A DNA stretch of 64,000 nucleotides, from assembly GCF_001182785.1 (NCBI RefSeq), contig NZ_CP012099.1:1424501-1488500 (forward strand). Reading direction: 5' to 3'. The DNA is from Bacillus thuringiensis. Its GTDB lineage: Bacteria; Bacillota; Bacilli; Bacillales; Bacillaceae_G. Both the position numbers and the translations under genes were made by a program. The notes below the pieces were generated by a model. That model had not been told where the DNA came from and searched no databases. It saw only the letters and a program-made list of their open reading frames with translations. Positions within the stretch are counted from its first letter, which is position 1; every line of letters starts with the position of its first letter. Below, piece after piece: positions 33,648 to 42,387 of the stretch.

Positions 33648-33760
33648 ATAAACAAGAAAGGCACTGTACAAACAGGGGGAATGTACAGTGCCTTTCTATA
33701 TGAAAAAGAGGGGTAACAATGTTACTGAGCGTTTGGTTGATTCATCAATTGTTGGCTTCA
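33648..33760 (-). ncRNA. Predicted Fur-regulated small RNA, FsrA-like
   Basis: About 113 nt transcribed leftward. A strong promoter (33767-33795) with a Fur box starts it. A 16-bp terminator stem (33655-33670 with 33682-33697) has its U-rich tail only on the minus strand. Between them lie a small GTAAC-ATT-GTTAC hairpin, then unpaired ACCCCUCUUUUUC, and the terminator loop is UUCCCCCUGUU. The C-rich tracts can pair with ribosome-binding sites. No ORF with a ribosome site. Layout and Fur control resemble B. subtilis FsrA; homology itself was not tested. Confidence 0.7.
33655..33697 (-). terminator. Terminator of the predicted small RNA
   Basis: AGAAAGGCACTGTACA with TGTACAGTGCCTTTCT, 11-base C-rich loop (minus strand), then UUGUUUAUU on the minus strand. 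It may also stop DUF72 transcripts on the plus strand, where no T-run follows. Confidence 0.82.
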
Positions 33761-33766
33761 CAATAA

Positions 33767-33795
33767 ATGATAATGGTTATCATTATCATTGTCAA
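33767..33795 (-). promoter_or_regulatory. Sigma-A promoter of the predicted small RNA
   Basis: On the minus strand: TTGACA (plus 33790-33795), exactly 17 bases, TATCAT (plus 33767-33772). Confidence 0.8.
33769..33787. promoter_or_regulatory. Fur box
   Basis: GATAATGGTTATCATTATC matches GATAATGATTATCATTATC at 18 of 19 positions. It fills the spacer and -10 of the small RNA promoter. Confidence 0.85.
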
Positions 33796-33847
33796 TGGTT
33801 TTTCTAAAAATATATAAAAAACTTTGTATATTTTAAATAGAGATAAA

Positions 33848-33877
33848 AAAAGAACAGCGATTAATGCTGTTCTTTTC
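33848..33877 (-). terminator. Terminator of the 64-residue gene
   Basis: AAGAACAGC/GCTGTTCTT with T-run on the minus strand; covers the stop codon. Confidence 0.8.
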
Positions 33878-34055
33878 CGTTGACGAATTGTTGTAAATCA
33901 AAAGGAGTTATCGCTTGGATAAATTCTTTTGAGATAAGTGTTTGAACGAGAGTGCTCTTAGAAATAGAAGCACCTGTTTTCTTTTCATAAGCTTGTTTTA
34001 ATAAATCAAGTTTTTCAGCCGTTTCTTGCGGTAATTCAATTGTAAGTGTGTTCAT
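33861..34055 (-). CDS. Small protein, possible ribbon-helix-helix fold
   Basis: 64 residues starting MNTLTIELPQETAEKLDLLK, a strand followed by helices like RHH DNA-binding or antitoxin proteins. GGGGGAG precedes ATG. No toxin-like partner gene is adjacent, so an antitoxin role is not supported. Divides the small RNA locus from the integrase-like gene. Confidence 0.6.
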   Translation of the reverse strand: MNTLTIELPQETAEKLDLLKQAYEKKTGASISKSTLVQTLISKEFIQAITPFDLQQFVNGKEQH

Positions 34056-34122
34056 AATTTCTCCCCCTTATTATTAGAGTACCACTACAGTATAGGAGAG
34101 ACAAGAAAAGAGAATATGAAAT

Positions 34123-34163
34123 ATAAAAAAGGTTACCATTTTTTTATATGGTAACCTTTTTTA
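34123..34163. terminator. Bidirectional terminator
   Basis: AAAAAAGGTTACCAT (34125-34139) pairs with ATGGTAACCTTTTTT (34148-34162). Confidence 0.85.
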
Positions 34164-34176
34164 TGTATAAGAGCTA

Positions 34177-34707
34177 TTAAGCAATACCGATATACTTTAA
34201 AGTTTTTGATGGAGTACTGTGATCAAAGAAGTGTTGTAAAAATGCAATATCAACACCTGATTTGTATGCACAATAGCCCCAAGTTTTTCGAAGTGTATGT
34301 GAGCTAATCCCTTCTAATCCAACTTCTTTTGCAGCTTTGTTTAAAATGTACCATGCATGTTGTCTCGTAATAGATTTTGTTCCTTTTTGAGATTTTAACA
34401 ATGGTTCATTACGTTTCCAAGTTTTACGTTCTTTCATGTAGTCTTCGATTGCGTGCTGTAAGTCTTCATTTACAGCAAACCATTTATGTTTCTTCACTTT
34501 TTCATTGTAAAATAAAATGGAATGGCGAACATTTTCATTTTCATCGATTACATCACTAACTTTTAATTGTAAGATTTCACTTACTTTTAAGCCAGAATTT
34601 ACAGCTAATACGAATAATAAGCCATCGCGTTTCGAAGATTGTAAAAGTATATTTTTGATAGTTTCTAATTGTTTTTCGTTTTGAATAGGTTGTCCTGCTT
34701 GTTTCAT
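34177..34707 (-). CDS. Short tyrosine-recombinase-like protein lacking a key arginine
   Basis: 176 residues covering only the catalytic domain of a phage integrase-type recombinase; no N-terminal core-binding domain. The catalytic set is incomplete: GLR is replaced by GLK (K41), while HTLR (H137, R140), H163 and Y172 are kept. AGAGGAG lies about 10 bases before ATG 34707. No att sites, phage genes or repeats flank it. It is probably a domesticated or inactive recombinase. Confidence 0.72.
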   Translation of the reverse strand: MKQAGQPIQNEKQLETIKNILLQSSKRDGLLFVLAVNSGLKVSEILQLKVSDVIDENENVRHSILFYNEKVKKHKWFAVNEDLQHAIEDYMKERKTWKRNEPLLKSQKGTKSITRQHAWYILNKAAKEVGLEGISSHTLRKTWGYCAYKSGVDIAFLQHFFDHSTPSKTLKYIGIA

Positions 34708-34814
34708 TTCACGCACTCTCCTCTTTTATATGTGTAAAGGAAAGGATTAACTTGTTTCTTACTATAAAGGGAGAGTGTGAATTTCATGTGAACTCCTAGT
34801 GAAATTAAGACAAA

Positions 34815-36629
34815 TTATTTGACTTCTTTTACTTTTTGTAAATTGAAATAGAATACAACACTGTTAGTCGTATTATACACACCGTACTCGGCATGATGGA
34901 GGTCTAAAATGTTTTTTACAATAGATAATCCGAGACCGGTACCTCCGGTGTGACGGCTACGAGATGCATCTAGACGATAGAAGCGATCCCAAATTTTTTC
35001 AAGACTTTCTTCAGGGATAGGGTTTCCTGTATTTTCGATTTCGACTTTTACGGTATCTTCTGCTTCTATAATGGAGACTTGTATTTTTTCTCCATCTGGC
35101 GTATAACGAATTGCATTACTTAGTAAGTTCACAACTACTTGCTCAATACGACTACGATTTGCTTTAACAAGTATAGAAGGGTCTGCATCGACGTTCACTT
35201 GTAAATGCTTTTCTTCCATGCTAAATAATAATTTTGTATAGACTTGTTGCGTTAATTCACCGATTGAGAACGTCGTCATATCTAGTTTGTAAGTACCAGA
35301 TTCTAACTTTGCTAATTCTAACATTTCAACAATCAGCCTGTTCATATTTTCTGTTTCTTCTAAAATAACATCAGTATAATACGATGTATCTTTACTAACA
35401 CCATCTTTAATTCCTTCTGCAAAACTTCTAATTACACTTAGAGGTGTTTTTAATTCGTGTGATACGCCAGAAATGAATTCTTTTCTTGTTTTCTCTAATT
35501 GACGTTCACGTTCAATATCTTGTTGTAACTTTGTATTGGCAACATTTAATCGATCGATTCGATCTTTTAAATTTACAGATAATGTATTGATACTGCCGGA
35601 AAGCCCGCCAATTTCATCGTCGGCTGTAATAGGTAATTTCTCGCTGAAATCAAAATTAGCCATTTTTTTTGTAACACGATTCATTTTAATTAATGGCTTA
35701 ACAATGATTTTTGAGTAGTAGAAGGATAACAAAATAATAACGAGAAACACGATGATTAAGGCATAAACATAATAATCTTTTAAAACGAGCATCGCTTCAT
35801 TAACAGGCTGCAAAGATGCTATCGCAAAAGCGTATTCTGTAATCTTTCCGTTTTCCATAATAGGCTTTACAAAGATACTATTTTTTATATTTTCTCCGCC
35901 ATCTAATATGAAAGTGTTTAATTGGTTCGAGTTAGAAGTACCATCTCTAATAATATCTGCAAAATATTGAACGGCTTGTAATGTTTCAATATCATTTGCA
36001 AGACGAACCTCAGCTTTGGATGGGAGCTGTAACTTAGTTATAACACCTGTAAAGACGATGCGAGTTGTAGATTTGTATCGGCTCCCAAGTCTATTCTTAG
36101 AAGGGTTACCATTAATTGACTGGAAATCCGAATAGAAATGTTCGTTTTGCCATTGATTGTAATTCGTTCCTAATTTTTGTGGTGTGATTATATTATTTTC
36201 TTGTACGACTCCATCAACATTGATTATTACATCTTTTTTTAAACCTAAATTTTCGAATTTATTATATTCTTCTGGTGTTAAAAGATTATTGAGTGGAATG
36301 GAATACTGTTTAGTATCGTTGGGATTATATACATCGATATAGTAATTGTTATCACTTTTAATAATACCGTTAGAATCCAAAAACTGCATATCGGCATTTG
36401 TTTTATCATGAAATTCTTGTTTTAGTTTTCTAACTTTTTCATAACTTTTATCACTTTTGTCATAATTATCTACGAATTTTTCAAAAGCAGTTTGGACTGT
36501 TTTTACTTTTTTATTAATATAAAATTTCTCTAAAAATAGAGATTGTCCTAGGAAAAAAAGTAGGAATATGATTGTAAATAAAGTTGATGTTAATAAAAAT
36601 AGTTTAAAGACGATACTTCTGTTTTTCAC
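34815..36629 (-). CDS. Membrane sensor histidine kinase without adjacent regulator
   Basis: 604 residues: membrane segment (about 9-30), a large external sensor domain (about 35-280), second segment (about 286-306), HAMP, HisKA with H391 in FISGVSHELKTPLSVIRSF and HATPase (GTGLGLSIV). Classic VanS/PhoR type, normally paired with an OmpR-type regulator, but none is nearby. GTG 36629 follows AAGAGGTGA. A bcr1 element sits 42 bases upstream of the start. Confidence 0.88.
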   Translation of the reverse strand: MKNRSIVFKLFLLTSTLFTIIFLLFFLGQSLFLEKFYINKKVKTVQTAFEKFVDNYDKSDKSYEKVRKLKQEFHDKTNADMQFLDSNGIIKSDNNYYIDVYNPNDTKQYSIPLNNLLTPEEYNKFENLGLKKDVIINVDGVVQENNIITPQKLGTNYNQWQNEHFYSDFQSINGNPSKNRLGSRYKSTTRIVFTGVITKLQLPSKAEVRLANDIETLQAVQYFADIIRDGTSNSNQLNTFILDGGENIKNSIFVKPIMENGKITEYAFAIASLQPVNEAMLVLKDYYVYALIIVFLVIILLSFYYSKIIVKPLIKMNRVTKKMANFDFSEKLPITADDEIGGLSGSINTLSVNLKDRIDRLNVANTKLQQDIERERQLEKTRKEFISGVSHELKTPLSVIRSFAEGIKDGVSKDTSYYTDVILEETENMNRLIVEMLELAKLESGTYKLDMTTFSIGELTQQVYTKLLFSMEEKHLQVNVDADPSILVKANRSRIEQVVVNLLSNAIRYTPDGEKIQVSIIEAEDTVKVEIENTGNPIPEESLEKIWDRFYRLDASRSRHTGGTGLGLSIVKNILDLHHAEYGVYNTTNSVVFYFNLQKVKEVK

Positions 36630-36666
36630 TGCGTCACCTCTTATGAGAAATACTGTAAATGATTTC

Positions 36667-36823
36667 TTTATCCCGCTTTAACCGGCAATAAGACTCCCAC
36701 TTCAAAATTTGGCAAATACAAGAGAGTTAGGTGGGAGATCAACTGCCCGTAAAAGTCCGATTGGCTCAACTCATAATCAGTGGGGAATGGGAAAAATCCC
36801 CACTGATTAAAGTTTCACTTTAT
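36667..36823 (+). repeat. Intact bcr1-type repeat with TTTAT direct repeats
   Basis: The 147-bp body runs from CCCGCTTTAACC (36672) to AAAGTTTCAC (36818) and is bracketed by TTTAT at 36667-36671 and 36819-36823, the expected target duplication. Length (about 155 bp) and ends fit bcr1, known from B. cereus group genomes and thought to be mobile. Internal inverted repeats are present: ATCAGTGGGGA...TCCCCACTGAT at the right end. Confidence 0.82.
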
Positions 36824-36898
36824 TATAACAAACGTTACAAGAAAGTAGAGGGGAGAAATCTGTCTCTTTATAAAATAGTTATTTATAAAAAGTCACAT

Positions 36899-36935
36899 AA
36901 AAAGAACTCACCAGACGTATGACGAGTTCTTTAAT
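36899..36935 (-). terminator. Weak terminator after deoD
   Basis: AAAGAACTC (36901-36909) pairs with GAGTTCTTT (36924-36932), loop 14. Confidence 0.55.
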
Positions 36936-36938
36936 GTA

Positions 36939-37646
36939 TTATTGTTGAATTGCTGCATCTAAAGCGATTTCAATCATTTCGTTAAATGTAGTTTGACGCT
37001 CTTCAGATGTTGTTTCTTCGCCAGTGAAGATGTGATCGCTAACTGTTAATACAGATAATGCATTTACACCGTATTTCGCTGCTAATGTATAAAGAGCAGT
37101 TGTTTCCATTTCTACTGCTAATACACCGTAATCTCCAAGTTTTTTAACCATGTCCATGCTTTCGCGATAAAACACATCTGCTGTTAAAACGTTACCGACA
37201 CGAACGTGTAATCCTTTTTCAGTTCCAGCATCGTAAGCTTTCTTTAAAAGATCAAAGTTTGCAGCTGGCGCGAAATCAAATCCTGGGAATGTTAAACGGT
37301 TCATATTAGAATCAGTACAAGCCGTCATTGCGATAATAACATCACGAACTTTTACATCTTTTTGAATTGCACCGCAAGTTCCAACGCGAATTAAATTTTT
37401 AACTCCGTAGCTTTGGATTAATTCGTTTACATAAATAGAAATAGAAGGAACACCCATACCTGTACCTTGAACAGATACACGTTTTCCTTTATAAGTTCCA
37501 GTGAAACCTAACATACCACGTACGTTATTATAGCAAGTAACGTCCTCTAGAAATGTTTCAGCGATATATTTTGCACGTAATGGATCACCAGGTAATAGAA
37601 TAGATTCAGCGATTTCGCCTTGTTTTGCTTCGATATGTACACTCAT
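36939..37646 (-). CDS. deoD: Purine nucleoside phosphorylase DeoD
   Basis: Phosphorolysis of purine (deoxy)nucleosides to base and (deoxy)ribose-1-phosphate. 235 residues, hexameric bacterial type: [15 protein letters not shown] near the start, [19 protein letters not shown] and [19 protein letters not shown] lies before ATG 37646. A perfect inverted repeat lies between the TATAAT -10 and the ribosome site. Confidence 0.96.
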
Positions 37647-37668
37647 GAAAAGTCCTCCTTATAATGTA

Positions 37669-37684
37669 TTGATAGAAATCAATA
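37669..37684. promoter_or_regulatory. Inverted repeat in the deoD leader
   Basis: ATTGAT-AGAA-ATCAAT, just downstream of the likely start set by TATAAT (plus 37694-37699 complement). Operator-like; regulator unknown. Confidence 0.4.
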
Positions 37685-37837
37685 TCATTTGCATTATACA
37701 CTACGAATCCTTTCAATTAAAATCTTTTTATTATTTGTAATATGTGCAAAATAGGAGGATTTCATAAATCATAATCTAGAATATATATCTTAAGAAGTTT
37801 TGTATGAATAGAGACAATAAAAATGGTAGGTGATGTT

Positions 37838-38611
37838 TTGAAAAATCTTGTCATTGGGCTTATTGCGTTAGTACTTATTGTGGCAGGAGGATTTTACATA
37901 AAAAAATATCAAGAAAACGAAGAGACTGTAGGAGATGTTCAGGAAGTAAAGTGGGATGTTTCAAATGGAAAGGGAAATGAAAAAGTAGATATTGTATTTC
38001 AGTTGTTAAACAAAAAGAATAATGAAATTCGTGGTGTAAATGATCAAATTCGGGCAGTGATTGTAGACGGACAGCTAAAAAACATACAACAAATTAAACC
38101 TACATTTGCAGGGAACGGGTCATATAAGTTATCTTCCAAAATAGCGAAAGACGAAGAATATACAATATTTTTATACGAAGATAAAAATAAGTCCGTAGAG
38201 TCATTCGCTAGGAAAGATTTTGGTAGAACGAAAGAGGAGAACAATAAGAAAAAAGTGAAATTTCCAATCGACAGTGTACTTACAAAAAAAATAGGAGATT
38301 ATGAAGTTTCTCTTTTATTTGGAGCATTACATCCGAATGAACCAGTTACGTTAACATTTCAGTTTCAAGCGAAAAAGGGTGAAAAATTGAAATTACATTC
38401 AGAGAGAGGAGAAGTAGAGTCACTCTATATCGTGGATGAAACGAAGGAGAACTTTTTATACGCTATGCCTGTAGATACGGATGAGCAATTACAATACCGG
38501 ATTACATTTCCTGCCGAGGGCACGTATAAAATGTGGGGGGATTTCTATATAAATGGTAAGAAGTATGAAAAAGAATTTATTGTACAAGTGCAAAAAAGAA
38601 AAAACAGCTAA
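37838..38611 (+). CDS. Membrane-anchored extracellular protein of unknown function
   Basis: 257 residues: N-terminal membrane segment (about 3-20), then an external domain with two beta-sandwich-like halves, the last resembling FixH/YtkA-type domains (TFPAEGTYKMWGDF). TTG 37838 follows AGGTGA closely; ATG 37823 is the alternative with no site. Family assignment is not certain. Convergent with mprF. Confidence 0.68.
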   Translation: MKNLVIGLIALVLIVAGGFYIKKYQENEETVGDVQEVKWDVSNGKGNEKVDIVFQLLNKKNNEIRGVNDQIRAVIVDGQLKNIQQIKPTFAGNGSYKLSSKIAKDEEYTIFLYEDKNKSVESFARKDFGRTKEENNKKKVKFPIDSVLTKKIGDYEVSLLFGALHPNEPVTLTFQFQAKKGEKLKLHSERGEVESLYIVDETKENFLYAMPVDTDEQLQYRITFPAEGTYKMWGDFYINGKKYEKEFIVQVQKRKNS

Positions 38612-38630
38612 GAATTTAGCTGTTTTTTCT
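38599..38630. terminator. Bidirectional terminator
   Basis: AAAACAGCTA pairs with TAGCTGTTTT; T-rich on both strands. Confidence 0.85.
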
Positions 38631-41195
38631 TTTTCCTATTAATTTTGTTACAGAGAGCATTGTAATTGGTAAAGAATGATTCTTCCTAAATGCTAAATAT
38701 TTACCGCTCCATGCTGGTTTATATTTTTCTTTAAAATGTCGTAATCCGCTGAAACTATACGTATAACGAACGTTATTAAAGATTGCAGCAGCCACTCGTT
38801 CAGACCAGAAAGACTGTGTAGATAAACCAACATTTGAAAGTGGTGCCATACCAATATTAAAGGAGTGGTATTCATTTTCTTTTGCCCATTGGAATAAGTG
38901 GATGAAAATTGCGTCCATAATGCCGCTAGGCGCATCGGGATAATATCGCATTAAATCGACAGATAATGATCCGTTTTGATATACGGGCATGAATGTTGTG
39001 AATGCAATAATTTTTCCATCTGCATCAGATAATGTTGCGATAGGAGCGCGACTAATATATTCACGATCGAAGTATCCGAGTGAAAAACCTTTCTCTTTTT
39101 TTCCACCAAGCCATGCATCTGAAACTTTTCTTAATTCTTCATATAATTCGTCTGAGAAAGGTGGCTCGTGAATAGAGAATGTATAGCCTTCTCTTTCAAA
39201 ACGGTTGAAAGTAGCTCGCATGCCAGCACGTTTCTTTCCTGTTATTGTAAATGTATTTAAATCAACAACAGCTTCTTCACCGAGCTTAAAGAAGTTATAA
39301 CCAAAATCGTGATATAAACTCATCCATTTGCTTTCAATTTGGTAGAATACACAAATGTATCCAAATCGATCAGCCTCAGCTAAAAACTCTTGCAATACAG
39401 TACGATAGGAGGAAGGGTCCCCAATTGGATCACCTAGTACAATAAGTCGTTTTCCAGTTATTGAGAAGAGAATGAGAGCTTTTCCATCGCTACTGAAAAA
39501 GAACTGTTTATCTCCTAAAAAACCTAAATGACTAAGTACATTTCCGCCATGTTCATCTAAGAAGTTTTGTAATCTTTTATCATTAGCTGGTTGCCCGGGA
39601 AATTCATTTCGATAACGATTTGCAATGAGTGAACCAATTAGTAAAAAAGTAGGAACAAAAAAGGCAGCTGCTAATGCACTTCGTTTCACTTGTGTAATAT
39701 TACGAACGACAAAATCAGGTTTGAATGCTTCTTTTGCACCTGCAAATAAAATACCTAAGTTTTTATATAAATATAACGTTACAAGTAGGAATATAAAAAC
39801 TTTTACGATATCGGAAAGTGAGACTTCCATTTTCTCACGTACAAACCTTTTACGAAGCATATACAATACAGCGAGTACGATTAATAAAATAAACGTTTCT
39901 TCAACATCAATTCCTTTTAGTGTATTAAAAATAGCAGCTCCAATTAAAGAAACAATCGTCATATAATAAGAACGTTTTGTTCCGTAATATATTCCCCGTG
40001 AAAGAATGAGGAGGAGAATACCGAATGTTAGCGATAAGCTAAAAGAAAATTGAATAAGGTGTTTTGGAGCTAGAATATGTAAGGCGTGTGCCCGATTTAT
40101 ACTTGTCGGTAGAATGGTTGATAAAATAACCATTAAGCCAGCAAATACCGTTAAAGCAGCAGATGCCCAAGAACCTAACTTTCCTAGAAAGTCACGCTGC
40201 AAAGTCCATATAACACCAGTTGTCTCTAGTGCAGGCGCAATAAAAGGTTTATCTTCAAACTTTTTAATGGCTACTCCTGTCATTTCAAAAGCTGCAAAAA
40301 TGAGACCAAGGCAGAATGGTAAGATGTAATAGACGAGACGATATAATAACATAGCAGGGAGTAAAACACCTGTATCGATGCCGTATTGCCCAAGCCCAGT
40401 TAAGAAGACAAGATCAAATGATCCAAGGCCACCAGGAACAAGACTAACGACACCAGCTAAAGCAGCAATGACATATACGCCTAAAAACTTTTGGAATTCG
40501 ATTTCAATGCCAAATAATAGTAATATGACGTACATAACAATACCAGCAGATACCCATTCGACTAATGAAACTAATGAGTATAAAACAGTTGGATTTTTCT
40601 CCTCTTCTTCTTGTCCCTCTGTTTGCGTCGCTTTTCTATTTTTTAATTTAGAAAATCCAATATATATAGGGACGAAAAGAGCGAAGAAGATAAGAACAGG
40701 CCATAGCCATGGTTTTTCATGTAAAATAAATCTCGTGTCTAATATTCCGATAAGACCAAGAAATGAAAGAATGGCTAATCCATTAATAAAGGCAGTTGTC
40801 ATCCAAGCGATACTTTTAATAAGTTTTCCATTTTCTTTTATGTATGGACGATAAAGCATTGTGCGTACGCCGGCTCCAACGAGACCGCCAAACCCGATAA
40901 ATCCATTTAAAGTATTAGCAATCCACGAGATACGGAAAATCTTTTGGACAGGGATATCAGCTTTTAAGTAACGAAGCATAACATAGTCATAAAAGAACAT
41001 TGTTGATACAGCAAATGCACCAAGTGTAATTGCTAAAAAGACTCCTCCAGTTGGAATGTTTTTGATTGTATCAATCGCTTCTAAAAAAGAAATGCCCGCT
41101 AATTCTTTTTTTGCTTGAAAGAATACAATTGTTAATACAACAAATGGGAAGATAATTTTCCCGATTTGTAAGAAACGTTTCCATGAAAACGACAT
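38616..41195 (-). CDS. mprF: Lysylphosphatidylglycerol synthase/flippase MprF
   Basis: Adds lysine from Lys-tRNA to phosphatidylglycerol and flips the product, giving resistance to cationic peptides. 859 residues: about 14 N-terminal membrane segments (flippase, to about 510) and a cytosolic GNAT-like synthase domain (about 540-859; FYQIESKWMSLYHDFGYNFFKLGEEA). AAGGAGAG is 8 bases before ATG 41195; the frame to 41255 lies upstream of the site. Full length. Confidence 0.94.
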   Translation of the reverse strand: MSFSWKRFLQIGKIIFPFVVLTIVFFQAKKELAGISFLEAIDTIKNIPTGGVFLAITLGAFAVSTMFFYDYVMLRYLKADIPVQKIFRISWIANTLNGFIGFGGLVGAGVRTMLYRPYIKENGKLIKSIAWMTTAFINGLAILSFLGLIGILDTRFILHEKPWLWPVLIFFALFVPIYIGFSKLKNRKATQTEGQEEEEKNPTVLYSLVSLVEWVSAGIVMYVILLLFGIEIEFQKFLGVYVIAALAGVVSLVPGGLGSFDLVFLTGLGQYGIDTGVLLPAMLLYRLVYYILPFCLGLIFAAFEMTGVAIKKFEDKPFIAPALETTGVIWTLQRDFLGKLGSWASAALTVFAGLMVILSTILPTSINRAHALHILAPKHLIQFSFSLSLTFGILLLILSRGIYYGTKRSYYMTIVSLIGAAIFNTLKGIDVEETFILLIVLAVLYMLRKRFVREKMEVSLSDIVKVFIFLLVTLYLYKNLGILFAGAKEAFKPDFVVRNITQVKRSALAAAFFVPTFLLIGSLIANRYRNEFPGQPANDKRLQNFLDEHGGNVLSHLGFLGDKQFFFSSDGKALILFSITGKRLIVLGDPIGDPSSYRTVLQEFLAEADRFGYICVFYQIESKWMSLYHDFGYNFFKLGEEAVVDLNTFTITGKKRAGMRATFNRFEREGYTFSIHEPPFSDELYEELRKVSDAWLGGKKEKGFSLGYFDREYISRAPIATLSDADGKIIAFTTFMPVYQNGSLSVDLMRYYPDAPSGIMDAIFIHLFQWAKENEYHSFNIGMAPLSNVGLSTQSFWSERVAAAIFNNVRYTYSFSGLRHFKEKYKPAWSGKYLAFRKNHSLPITMLSVTKLIGKRKNS

Positions 41196-41378
41196 AAATA
41201 CAACTCTCCTTGTGTAAGAAAACTGAGACAATAATATTATTATGACAAACTTCAAGAAAAATAAAAAGGTAAATTCCTGTGTAGGGGAGCTATTTTTTAT
41301 ATAGGTATATTTAAAAGAATATTTTGTTTATCAGAAAATTAAGTTAGAATAAGATGAAAGAAGGAGGAGGGGGAGTAT

Positions 41379-41768
41379 ATGATTATAAAAGGTTATGTAG
41401 GATATGAGTTAGAAAAAGCGAAACCTAATACATCAGAAGACTTTTTTAACAGATCTGAAGTGACATATATATTAAATGATAAAGAGAAAACTTTTTCGGT
41501 TTTATACGTTCGATATTTTGAAGAAGTTTTACAAGAAATTACTCCTTTTGAAGGAAATCCAGTGTATAAAGTAGAAGAACAAAACATATATTTGCGCGAT
41601 ATTGTAGCGATATGTTGTTTAGTGAAAGATAGGGAGCTTCGTGCGCAAAAACGTTTGTATTTAAATAATATGGAAGAATTTCAACAATATTTTGATGAGG
41701 GAACGGTGTCGAAAGTACAAGAAATATTGGCTGAATTACATAAAAATAAAAGAGTAGAAATAGCGTGA
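41379..41768 (+). CDS. Conserved protein of unknown function
   Basis: 129 residues, soluble, mixed charge, beginning MIIKGYVGYELEKAKP. GAAGGAGGAGGGGG gives a very strong ribosome site. It is followed after 22 bases by the YpuI gene and is probably co-transcribed. A weak CodY-like sequence lies near 41328. No family recognised. Confidence 0.68.
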   Translation: MIIKGYVGYELEKAKPNTSEDFFNRSEVTYILNDKEKTFSVLYVRYFEEVLQEITPFEGNPVYKVEEQNIYLRDIVAICCLVKDRELRAQKRLYLNNMEEFQQYFDEGTVSKVQEILAELHKNKRVEIA

Positions 41769-41790
41769 AATGGCAAAGGAGAGAGAAAAA

Positions 41791-42282
41791 ATGTCTAATT
41801 TGATGGTTGAAAATCAAACAGAACAAGTTTCTATATTTTTAGAAGATGCTATTTATTTGATAACCAATTATGTAAATTATCATACGTTGCCTTCTTTATT
41901 AGAGGAGACACCGGCAGGGAATGAGCAATATTATAAAGGGTTATTAGCATCAATGAGACGACTTCTCGTTTTTTGTGAAGAAGGACATGATGCATGTTTT
42001 GTTTTGTTGAATAGTCAGCCATTTCGAAAAACAGCAGCTGAAAAAATTTTATATAAAATTTACCATCAAGTAATTGCAGAGTTTTTTTCACCGAAGAGTG
42101 ATTATTGGTATGAAAATAGTCGGTCTGCATATACAGGAAAAAATTCTATCGTTTTTCAACAAACACCACCTGCATCTTTGGGGCAAGTGATGAAGAGTTT
42201 AGAAGGTAAATTTCAATTGATGCGTGAAGAACTAGAATATTATGAGACGGATTATCAGACAAAGATGTTACACAAATATTGA
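41791..42282 (+). CDS. YpuI-like (DUF3907) protein
   Basis: 163 residues, soluble and helical. MSNLMVENQTEQVSIFLEDA at the start and the conserved middle RRLLVFCEEGHDAC resemble B. subtilis YpuI, of unknown role. ATG 41791 has AAAGGAGAGAG upstream; the in-frame ATG at 41770 precedes the site. Ends at a strong terminator. Confidence 0.75.
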   Translation: MSNLMVENQTEQVSIFLEDAIYLITNYVNYHTLPSLLEETPAGNEQYYKGLLASMRRLLVFCEEGHDACFVLLNSQPFRKTAAEKILYKIYHQVIAEFFSPKSDYWYENSRSAYTGKNSIVFQQTPPASLGQVMKSLEGKFQLMREELEYYETDYQTKMLHKY

Positions 42283-42288
42283 TTGAGA

Positions 42289-42324
42289 AAAAGAAGCTAA
42301 GGTGACTTAGCTTCTTTTCCTTTT
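42289..42324 (+). terminator. Terminator
   Basis: AAAAGAAGCTAAG/CTTAGCTTCTTTT, loop GTGA. Confidence 0.85.
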
Positions 42325-42387
42325 GTACAGTTATATAAGGGATTTTCGTTGAATATAGTTAAGTGGATAGCATTAGGGAGGTGCAAC

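Noticed and set aside
33719..33766. 15-codon frame on the plus strand with GAGGGG ribosome-like site
   Set aside because: The apparent ribosome site is the complement of the C-rich tract of the predicted minus-strand RNA, and no plus-strand promoter precedes it.
33861..34055. Antitoxin of a toxin-antitoxin pair
   Set aside because: No small partner gene is adjacent on either side.
34056..34820. Remains of a prophage or integrated element around the recombinase-like gene
   Set aside because: No attachment repeats, other phage genes or composition change seen nearby.
36731..36922. 63-residue frame
   Set aside because: It begins within the bcr1 element and has no ribosome site.
41328..41342. 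CodY box before the 129-residue gene
   Set aside because: Only about 12 of 15 positions match in a very AT-rich region.
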